Translations under genes and position numbers: made by a program
From: Marinoscillum sp965229915
GTDB taxonomy: Bacteria; Bacteroidota; Bacteroidia; Cytophagales; Cyclobacteriaceae
Assembly (NCBI RefSeq): GCF_965229915.1
Contig: NZ_CBDDJZ010000001.1
Coordinates: 1,364,001-1,428,000, forward strand
Reading direction: 5' to 3'
DNA length: 64,000 nucleotides
The notes under the pieces: generated by a model
What the model saw: the letters and a program-made list of their open reading frames with translations, nothing else
Databases searched by the model: none
Told to the model about the DNA's origin: nothing
Part shown: piece by piece, positions 58,007 through 64,000 of the stretch
Layout of the letters: each line of letters starts with the position of its first letter
Position numbering within the stretch: position 1 is the first letter of the stretch

Positions 58007-60412
58007 ATGAGCGCTACAAAAACCATCAAGAAGATTGCTCTGAAAAAGAACGAAATCATAAGCGATTACGCCTTAGCCGTTGAAAGCCGGGAGGACAGCT
58101 TGATCGGCCGCAAAGAAGTTTTCATGGGAAAAGCCAAATTCGGTATTTTCGGTGATGGCAAAGAAGTAGCACAAATAGCCAAAGCCAAATTCTTTCAAAA
58201 TGGAGACTGGCGGTCAGGATACTACCGCGACCAAACCTTTATGATGGCTATTGGTCAATTGACCTCTCAGCAGTTTTTCGCACAACTATACGCTCATACA
58301 GACGTAGACGCTGAGCCAGCCTCTGCAGGAAGAATGATGAATGGTCACTTCGGTACAAGGTCTCTGAATAGCAAAGGAGAATGGAGGACGCTGACGGATA
58401 TGAAGAACAGTTCCTCAGACATCTCTTGTACTGCAGGCCAAATGCCACGGCTCGTTGGACTTGGGTGGGCATCTAAACTTTATAGAGAAAATCCAGCACT
58501 TCACGACTTCAAAGATTTTTCTATCAATGGCAATGAGGTTGCTTTTGGCACCATTGGTAACGCTTCCACCTCCGAGGGTCACTTTTGGGAAGCGATGAAT
58601 GCAGCAGGAGTACTGCAAATACCAATGGTCATGTCTATATGGGATGACCACTACGGCATTTCGGTACCACAAGAGTACCACACCACCAAAGAATCCATCT
58701 CAGAAGTGCTAACAGGGCTTCAGAGAACAGAAGATAAAAAGGGATTTGAGATCTTCCGAGTAAATGGCTGGGACTATCCAGCATTGCTGAAGACTTATGA
58801 AAAAGCCATTAAAATAGCCCGAGAAGAACATGTGCCATGCCTGGTACACGTCGTTGAAGTCACACAACCACAAGGACACTCCACTTCAGGATCACATGAA
58901 CGGTATAAATCCAAAGAGCGTCTGGATTGGGAAAAAGCACACGACTGTATCCTGAAGATGCGTGAATGGATACTGGAGTCAGAGCTTTCTACTGCGGATG
59001 AACTTGATGCTCTTGAAAAAGAGGCCAAAAACAAAGCCAAAAAAGCACGAGACAATTCCTGGAAATCCTACACTTCAGAGATCAAAGAGGATTTGAACCA
59101 GGCGCTGGAACTTATCGGCAAAGCGGCACTTTCTTCGGATAACAACAAGGCGCTGCAGCAAATCAAAAACGACCTGAAAAGCGCATTAAATCCATTTAAA
59201 GCAGATATTGCCAGAGCGGTAAGGAAGAGCTTCCGATACCTAACCAGTACTGAATCAGAAGAGAAGTCCCGTCTGATCAGCTGGTACAAGGAGAAATTCG
59301 ATAAATACCGCGATGAGTACAGCTCCCACTTGTACAGTGAATCTGATCAGGCTGCTCTAAAAGTGGACGGTGTTCCTGCAACTTACACAGACGAATCTAA
59401 ACTTGTGGATGGCCGTGAAGTTGTTCAAGCTTGCTTCGACGCTCTTTTTGATAGAGACCCACGTGTTATTGCTTTCGGTGAGGATGTGGGCAGAATAGGT
59501 GATGTAAATCAGGGATTTGCCGGACTACAGGAAAAGTATGGTGAGGTACGAATCTCAGATACTGGGATTCGTGAGACAACCATCATTGGGCAAGGTATTG
59601 GTGCGGCATTGAGAGGTTTAAGACCGATTGCTGAAATCCAGTATCTCGACTATTTGCTTTATGCGATTCAGACATTATCTGATGACCTGGCCACTCTACA
59701 ATACCGCATGAAGGGTGGACAAAAAGCGCCACTTATCGTTCGTACGAGGGGTCACCGACTGGAAGGTGTATGGCACAGCGGCTCTCCAATGGGCATGATC
59801 ATTAATGCTATTAGGGGAATGCACGTACTGGTTCCGAGAAACATGACACAGGCGGCTGGGTTCTATAACACGCTGATGGATGCAGATGATCCGGCAATTG
59901 TCATTGAATCTCTGAATGGCTATCGATTGAAGGAAAAAATGCCCGAAAATATTGGGGAATTTAAGGTTCCTTTGGGTGTGCCAGACATCCTCAGAGATGG
60001 TCAGGACATCACGTTGGTTACCTATGGATCCATGTGCAGAATAGTGATGGAAGCAGCTCAGCAACTCAGTGAAATCGGCATCAATGCGGAAGTGATCGAT
60101 GTGCAAACACTCCTACCATTTGATCGAAATCAGGTGATTCTGGAATCAGTGAAGAAAACAAACAGAGTGGCTTTCATCGATGAAGATGTACCGGGAGGAG
60201 CTTCTGCGTTTATGATGCAAAATGTTCTGGAAAGAGATGGTGGATACTTCCATTTGGATTCAAAGCCAATTACCATTACCTCGCAAGAGCATCGTCCGGC
60301 ATACGGTACTGATGGAGACTACTTCTCAAAACCTAGTGTGGAAGATGTGTTTGAGCGGGTGTATCAACTCATGCACGAGGCAGCTCCAGAGCAATTCAAA
60401 AAGCTCTACTAA
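58007..60412 (+). CDS. Fused alpha/beta E1 component of a 2-oxoacid dehydrogenase (branched-chain type)
   Basis: An 801-residue thiamine-diphosphate enzyme. The N-terminal half (about 30-320) is E1-alpha: KAKFFQNGDWRSGYYRDQT, AGQMPRLVGLGWASKLY, FGTIGNASTSEGHFWEA, with DDHYGIS at the usual NN position. A Lys/Asp-rich helical linker (about 325-440) joins the E1-beta half (about 465-800): IAFGEDVGRIGDVNQGFAG, RISDTGIRETTIIGQGIGAA, PLIVRTRGHRLEGVWHSGSP, and IDEDVPGGASAFM. It decarboxylates a 2-oxoacid and passes the acyl group to an E2 encoded elsewhere. The alpha/beta fusion is frequent in Bacteroidota. Substrate (branched-chain 2-oxoacids or pyruvate) is not certain. Confidence 0.92.
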   Translation: MSATKTIKKIALKKNEIISDYALAVESREDSLIGRKEVFMGKAKFGIFGDGKEVAQIAKAKFFQNGDWRSGYYRDQTFMMAIGQLTSQQFFAQLYAHTDVDAEPASAGRMMNGHFGTRSLNSKGEWRTLTDMKNSSSDISCTAGQMPRLVGLGWASKLYRENPALHDFKDFSINGNEVAFGTIGNASTSEGHFWEAMNAAGVLQIPMVMSIWDDHYGISVPQEYHTTKESISEVLTGLQRTEDKKGFEIFRVNGWDYPALLKTYEKAIKIAREEHVPCLVHVVEVTQPQGHSTSGSHERYKSKERLDWEKAHDCILKMREWILESELSTADELDALEKEAKNKAKKARDNSWKSYTSEIKEDLNQALELIGKAALSSDNNKALQQIKNDLKSALNPFKADIARAVRKSFRYLTSTESEEKSRLISWYKEKFDKYRDEYSSHLYSESDQAALKVDGVPATYTDESKLVDGREVVQACFDALFDRDPRVIAFGEDVGRIGDVNQGFAGLQEKYGEVRISDTGIRETTIIGQGIGAALRGLRPIAEIQYLDYLLYAIQTLSDDLATLQYRMKGGQKAPLIVRTRGHRLEGVWHSGSPMGMIINAIRGMHVLVPRNMTQAAGFYNTLMDADDPAIVIESLNGYRLKEKMPENIGEFKVPLGVPDILRDGQDITLVTYGSMCRIVMEAAQQLSEIGINAEVIDVQTLLPFDRNQVILESVKKTNRVAFIDEDVPGGASAFMMQNVLERDGGYFHLDSKPITITSQEHRPAYGTDGDYFSKPSVEDVFERVYQLMHEAAPEQFKKLY

Positions 60413-61185
60413 TCCGAAATAATATCTGGCAGGGTGAGATCGGGGCTTTCTACCACGTTGCTCTTGTGCAATGCCCTGTCATAAAGGTAAAATTGCACCT
60501 TGAAAGTATCTCTGGCTAAGACTATTTTATGCCCACTGGAACGCATGGAGTAGGATATATCGCCCTTCAAGGTTCGGCCAATGTTGGATTCATCGAACAC
60601 CGGAATCCGTCCGTTGAAGCTTGATAGTGCGCAATCAGCATTTCCTGAAGCCTCAGCATAGTTTACAGGAGAGTAAGTGCCGTTCCGCTTTCGCAAAATG
60701 CTCACGTGTAGATTATAGTGGAACTCATTTTGCTGAATGTAAAAAGTATCCTGACCAACTCCTAGATCTGAAAAACTACTGATGATGTAGTTGGTACAAT
60801 TATATCCGGGACGGTTGTCTTCTTCACTAAAAGGCTCACGGGTACCTAAGGGGTCAATCGTATAGAAAGGAGGTTCAAAATCACCCGTATAAGTAACCAA
60901 AGAATCCCTCGAATCGATAATGAGATTAAAAGAATGATAGGGGGTAAAACTTTCATTGTCACGGAGACCAACATCACCATTACCATCTTCTATGCTAAAG
61001 GAAAGCACTAGAGAGTCCACGGGCCGAGTCCCACCATCCGGAATTACATAGTCGGCCGGAATCTCTACAAATCTTAAGGACTCATACTCGATGTATGGGA
61101 TTTCTGAGAATTCTGGTGGATCAAAACACCCGGAAATCGTCAGTGTGACTAAAATTATGGATATTTGGGCTACTCTTAATTTCAT
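60409..61185 (-). CDS. Putative lipoprotein of unknown function
   Basis: 258 residues from the ATG of MKLRVAQISIILV (61185). The signal peptide ends in a lipobox LTISGC, so it is lipid-anchored. The mature part is beta-rich, with LVLSFSIEDGNGDVGL, a pattern shared by many Bacteroidota lipoproteins next to secreted proteins, and a Cys pair (YNCTNY, NADCAL). Its stop overlaps the E1 stop by 4 nt, and it diverges from the LuxE-like gene. No function is recognised. Confidence 0.82.
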   Translation of the reverse strand: MKLRVAQISIILVTLTISGCFDPPEFSEIPYIEYESLRFVEIPADYVIPDGGTRPVDSLVLSFSIEDGNGDVGLRDNESFTPYHSFNLIIDSRDSLVTYTGDFEPPFYTIDPLGTREPFSEEDNRPGYNCTNYIISSFSDLGVGQDTFYIQQNEFHYNLHVSILRKRNGTYSPVNYAEASGNADCALSSFNGRIPVFDESNIGRTLKGDISYSMRSSGHKIVLARDTFKVQFYLYDRALHKSNVVESPDLTLPDIISD

Positions 61186-61239
61186 ACATTTTCTACTAGA
61201 CAAACCTATTCATTATTCCCCTTACGGAAGTTATAACCA

Positions 61240-62220
61240 ATGATTAAACCTGAAAATTTCACAAGTGAGATTTTTTTTCTTCAATCTAATCAATTCGACG
61301 CAGCAGCATTGGATGTGTTTGCCTATCAATACTCCAACAACTCCATTTACCGGCACTTCTGTAATTACTTACATCGAACACCACAAAATGTTCATTCAAT
61401 CGCCGAAATTCCTTTCCTACCTATAGAGTTCTTCAAAGATCAAAAGGTTGTAACCGGAGAGTGGCCAGAGCAAAAGATTTTTAAAAGCAGTGGCACCACC
61501 GGACAGGTAAGGAGCCATCACCATGTAAAATCAATAGACTTCTATCACCACATAACTCAATATATTTTTGAGAGTCACTATGGACCACTTTCAGAATATA
61601 TCATCTATGCCCTGTTGCCCTCCTATCAAGAACAAGGAGACTCTTCACTCATTAGCATGGTTGACTATTTCATGTCTCTGGCAGATGTCAACAGTCAGTA
61701 TTTCTTACATTCCCAAGACCAACTGGCAGATGAACTTAGACACAACTGTGGTAAGAGGATTCTTCTTATTGGTGTGTCGTATGCTCTATTGGACTTAGCC
61801 GAAAAGACAAAACTGCCACCGGAGCAATACATAGTCATGGAGACAGGCGGTATGAAGGGCAGACGAAAAGAAATGATTCGGACTGAGCTGCATGAGGTGT
61901 TAAAGGCTAGGTTTCACCAAAATCACATCCATTCTGAATATGGCATGACCGAACTCACCTCTCAAGCCTACGGAGTAGATGGTTTATTTACTTTCCCAAC
62001 TTGGTGCAAACCAATGATCAGAGATGTAAATGACCCGCTCACCGCAGTTGGTCATGGAAAAGTTGGAGGACTCAATATTATTGATCTGGCAAACATACAT
62101 TCATGTGCCTTTCTAGAGACCAAAGACCTGGCTAAAACACATGAAAATGGAACTTTTGAGGTGTTAGGTAGGTTTGATAATTCAGATATTCGTGGCTGTA
62201 ATCTGCTCATAAATTCATGA
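61240..62220 (+). CDS. LuxE-like acyl-protein synthetase (adenylate-forming)
   Basis: A 326-residue member of the LuxE family of the ANL superfamily: EIPFLPIEFFKDQKVVTGE, phosphate-binding IFKSSGTTGQVRS, VMETGGMKGRRKEMIR, HSEYGMTELTSQAYG, and a C-terminal DNSDIRGCNLLI with Cys321. LuxE activates a fatty acid as acyl-AMP and moves it to a Cys; no luxC reductase or lux genes are present. The protein lacks the large C-terminal domain of normal acyl-CoA ligases. Probably activates an acyl or aryl acid for another pathway. Preceded by a 54-nt divergent gap. Confidence 0.86.
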   Translation: MIKPENFTSEIFFLQSNQFDAAALDVFAYQYSNNSIYRHFCNYLHRTPQNVHSIAEIPFLPIEFFKDQKVVTGEWPEQKIFKSSGTTGQVRSHHHVKSIDFYHHITQYIFESHYGPLSEYIIYALLPSYQEQGDSSLISMVDYFMSLADVNSQYFLHSQDQLADELRHNCGKRILLIGVSYALLDLAEKTKLPPEQYIVMETGGMKGRRKEMIRTELHEVLKARFHQNHIHSEYGMTELTSQAYGVDGLFTFPTWCKPMIRDVNDPLTAVGHGKVGGLNIIDLANIHSCAFLETKDLAKTHENGTFEVLGRFDNSDIRGCNLLINS

Positions 62221-62245
62221 TCATTGGAGATTAATTGATCAATTT

Positions 62246-62277
62246 TTTGCTTTGGTAGAAACTAAATGATATTTTTG
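62246..62277 (+). promoter_or_regulatory. Full Bacteroidota promoter for the short lipoprotein gene
   Basis: TTTG (62246-62249), a 20-nt spacer, and TATTTTTG (62270-62277) match the -33/-7 consensus of the Bacteroidota primary sigma factor in sequence and spacing. Predicted start about 62284, giving a leader of about 46 nt before the ATG at 62330. Confidence 0.7.
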
Positions 62278-62329
62278 AAGATAGGTAGTTATGAATATAT
62301 CTAGGTTTACTATTGCAAAATAGCCGCTC

Positions 62330-62458
62330 ATGAAAGTAAAAATATTTGCCATCGCACTAATTATACTCGGTCTTTCTGCTTGTACTCAGAAGACATGTCC
62401 TACATACGCTAAAAGTGATGTAGAAAAGCCTCAAACTGAAGAAAAGGCTAACGTATAA
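62330..62458 (+). CDS. Short lipoprotein of 42 residues
   Basis: ATG to TAA encodes MKVKIFAIALIILGLSACTQ, then KTCPTYAKSDVEKPQTEEKANV. There is a clear signal peptide with lipobox GLSAC (Cys18), leaving a mature lipopeptide of about 25 residues with a second Cys. The 'CPTYAKS' stretch recurs, as I recall, in many small Bacteroidota lipoproteins. A perfect promoter lies upstream. It ends 1 nt before the stop of the convergent NtrC-like gene. Function unknown. Confidence 0.8.
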   Translation: MKVKIFAIALIILGLSACTQKTCPTYAKSDVEKPQTEEKANV

Positions 62459-62459
62459 C

Positions 62460-63617
62460 TTAGATTTCCACGTACTTCTTCACATCCTCGTGAGTAATTT
62501 CATCGTTTGACATAATGATCAATCGCTCTACGATATTTCTAAGCTCACGTATATTTCCTGTCCAGGAATATTCCGCCAATTGTTTCAAAGCCTTATCTGT
62601 AATCTTCTTAGGCACAGTTCCATATTCCGTAGAAATCTGATTTAGGAAATGATCTACCAACAAAGGTATGTCCTCTTTACGGTCACGAAGTGCTGGTACC
62701 TGAATGATCATAACACTCAGTCTATGATATAAATCTTCTCGAAAATTACCTTCCTCAATCTCTTTTTTAAGATCCTTATTGGTAGCTGCCAGCACCCTGA
62801 CGTCTACCTTGATTTTCTTATCTCCCCCTACTCTGGTAATCTGACTTTCCTGCAGCGCACGAAGGACCTTGGCCTGTGCAGAAAGACTCATATCACCGAT
62901 TTCATCTAGAAACAAGGTACCACCTGTAGCTTGCTCAAACTTACCGGATCGCTGCTTATGAGCAGAGGTAAACGACCCCTTCTCATGCCCAAACAACTCA
63001 CTCTCAATGAGTTCGGAAGGAATAGCAGCACAGTTTACTTCTACCAGTGGTCCTGCAGACCGAGCACTTTTGTCATGTAGCCACCTGGCCACCAGCTCCT
63101 TTCCAGTTCCGTTCTCGCCAGTAATTAGGACTCTGGCATCAGTCGGAGCAACTTTTTCGATAGTGGTCTTGATCTCCGAAATTGGATCAGACTGACCAAT
63201 GATATCAAAAGCTTTGCTGATTTTCTTTTTCAGACGCTTTGTTTCTGTCTGCAGTGTGGACTTATCCAGTGCATTGCGCACCGTCAGCAATAGCCGATTC
63301 AGATCTGGTGGCTTCTGGATAAAATCATAGGCCCCTTTTTTGGTAGCATCTACAGCTGTTTCGATAGTGCCATGAGCAGAAATCATGATGAAAGGAACGT
63401 CCACTCCAGCTTCAACCACCTTGTCTAACAACTCAATACCATCCATCTTTGGCATCTTGATATCACAGAGTACTGCATCATATGAGTTGCTCTGTATCAT
63501 CTCCCAGGCTTCTTCTCCGTCTCCTGCCTGGGAAACTTCATACGATTCATCTGATAAGATCTCTGTAAGTGCCTGACGAATGGTTTTTTCGTCATCTACC
63601 ACCAATAGATGTGCCAT
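62460..63617 (-). CDS. NtrC-like response regulator (REC-AAA+) without a DNA-binding domain
   Basis: A 385-residue protein: REC domain (VVDDEK, Asp52 in LCDIKMPKMDG, Lys in DFIQKPPD), coiled linker, and sigma-54 AAA+ domain with Walker A ITGENGTGKE, Walker B TLFLDEIGDM and arginine-finger region HRLSVMIIQVPALRDR. It ends at residue 385 just after the AAA+ lid, so the Fis-type helix-turn-helix is missing. The GAFTGA loop that touches sigma-54 reads GSFTSA (214-219). It probably works without specific DNA binding, or with altered sigma-54 contact. It starts about 27 nt downstream of the rnpB 3' end on the same strand; no kinase is adjacent. Confidence 0.92.
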   Translation of the reverse strand: MAHLLVVDDEKTIRQALTEILSDESYEVSQAGDGEEAWEMIQSNSYDAVLCDIKMPKMDGIELLDKVVEAGVDVPFIMISAHGTIETAVDATKKGAYDFIQKPPDLNRLLLTVRNALDKSTLQTETKRLKKKISKAFDIIGQSDPISEIKTTIEKVAPTDARVLITGENGTGKELVARWLHDKSARSAGPLVEVNCAAIPSELIESELFGHEKGSFTSAHKQRSGKFEQATGGTLFLDEIGDMSLSAQAKVLRALQESQITRVGGDKKIKVDVRVLAATNKDLKKEIEEGNFREDLYHRLSVMIIQVPALRDRKEDIPLLVDHFLNQISTEYGTVPKKITDKALKQLAEYSWTGNIRELRNIVERLIIMSNDEITHEDVKKYVEI

Positions 63618-63643
63618 TTTGCTTTTTGTGTTTTAAAAGTATG

Positions 63644-64000
63644 CAAGTCTGTAAGCCGGGTTCTGTCTGCCAGGTTTCCCTGGGAGTTCATCATTTATCT
63701 AGCCCTAACGTCACCGTCAGGATCAATCAGCCTACCCATCCCGTATACGAGCGAGCCACTCTAAACCGGGACCTATTTGGCTTTTCAGCCCGCAAGGTTT
63801 ACCACGCATCAGGACTCACGCCACTGACCGGTGAGCTCTTACCTCACCTTTTCACCTTTTCCCCAACGAAACCGCCAGGGTAGTTTACTTTCTGTTGCAC
63901 TATCTGTCTTCTTGCCAATAGCAAGAATCCTTCCTGTTAGGAAGTGCGGTGCTCTGTGCTGCCCGGACTTTCCTTATCCGCCAACTGACGGACACGATGA
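63644..64000 (-). ncRNA. rnpB: RNase P RNA, bacterial class A (5' end outside window)
   Basis: On the minus strand the RNA shows GGATAAGGAAAGTCCGGGC near its 5' side (conserved region I), the GGAAGG and GGGGAAAAGGTGAAAAGGTG regions, GTGAGTCCTGATGCGTGG, and the 3' core GACAGAACCCGGCTTACAGA. This is the catalytic RNA that trims tRNA 5' ends. The 5' strand of helix P1 that should pair with CAGACTTGC is not in the window, so the gene runs past base 64000. The 3' end is placed at about 63644 and is approximate. Confidence 0.95.

Noticed and set aside
63569..63883. 104-codon open frame on the plus strand
   Set aside because: It lies antisense to RNase P RNA and the start of the NtrC-like gene; its composition follows the RNA structure.
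1..64000. Insertion sequences, prophage or CRISPR arrays
   Set aside because: No transposase, integrase, Cas protein or regularly spaced repeat was seen.

Overview
The window looks like chromosomal DNA of a free-living, probably marine member of the Bacteroidota, most likely the order Cytophagales. The evidence is the gene content: FtsX-type permeases with a permease-prefix domain beside a PadR regulator, paired ExbD proteins, a fused alpha/beta E1 dehydrogenase, lipoproteins with Bacteroidota-style lipoboxes and four ECF sigma factors in 27 kb. Several upstream regions also carry the Bacteroidota promoter elements TTTG (-33) and TAnnTTTG (-7). Genes are densely packed on both strands. No insertion sequence, prophage or CRISPR array is visible.

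Layout. 1-4 kb: 3' part of an alpha-2-macroglobulin gene followed by pbpC. 4-9.5 kb: minus-strand signalling operon of two PAS kinases and two response regulators. 9.7-11.3 kb: metal-binding HMA protein divergent from a rhodanese/thioredoxin pair, then a lipoprotein. 11.4-15 kb: M42 aminopeptidase, tRNA-Leu(GAG) and an egtB-egtD ergothioneine operon. 15-17.2 kb: LytTR regulator and REC-LytS kinase. 17.4-28 kb: FtsX permeases, a desaturase, ECF sigma factors, truC, an ExbD pair and a PadR regulator. 28-32 kb: a short unlisted 43-codon gene, a TonB-dependent receptor and lipoproteins. 32-38 kb: SUMF1-like protein with a sigma/anti-sigma pair, a PD40 propeller protein and a SIMPL protein. 38-46.6 kb: membrane patatin, lipase, PAS kinase, a GT35 glucan-phosphorylase-like protein and an M14 deacylase. 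46.7-48.5 kb: a CnrYXH-like sigma/sensor module. 48.4-52.5 kb: a four-gene amidoligase/peptidase operon. 52.7-53.3 kb: intact antitoxin with a broken toxin. 53.4-64 kb: NDH-2, MFS transporter, alanine dehydrogenase, fused E1, a LuxE-like synthetase, an NtrC-like AAA+ regulator and rnpB, which runs off the end.

The most unusual locus is the tightly overlapping minus-strand operon at 48400-52544: papain/C39-like peptidase, RLAN-ATP-grasp ligase, GCS2 ligase and N-formylglutamate amidohydrolase-like enzyme. Comparative genomics places such neighbourhoods in uncharacterised peptide or amide biosynthesis. Other points for a second look are a GT35 protein with Thr in place of the PLP lysine and a LacI-type palindrome upstream of it, a toxin gene killed by a nonsense codon and a frameshift, two very short genes, an NtrC-like protein without a DNA-binding domain, and a CRP/FNR-like palindrome upstream of the rhodanese/thioredoxin operon.

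All functional calls come from motif reading without database searches. Start codons were adjusted by hand; several genes appear to use TTG or GTG.
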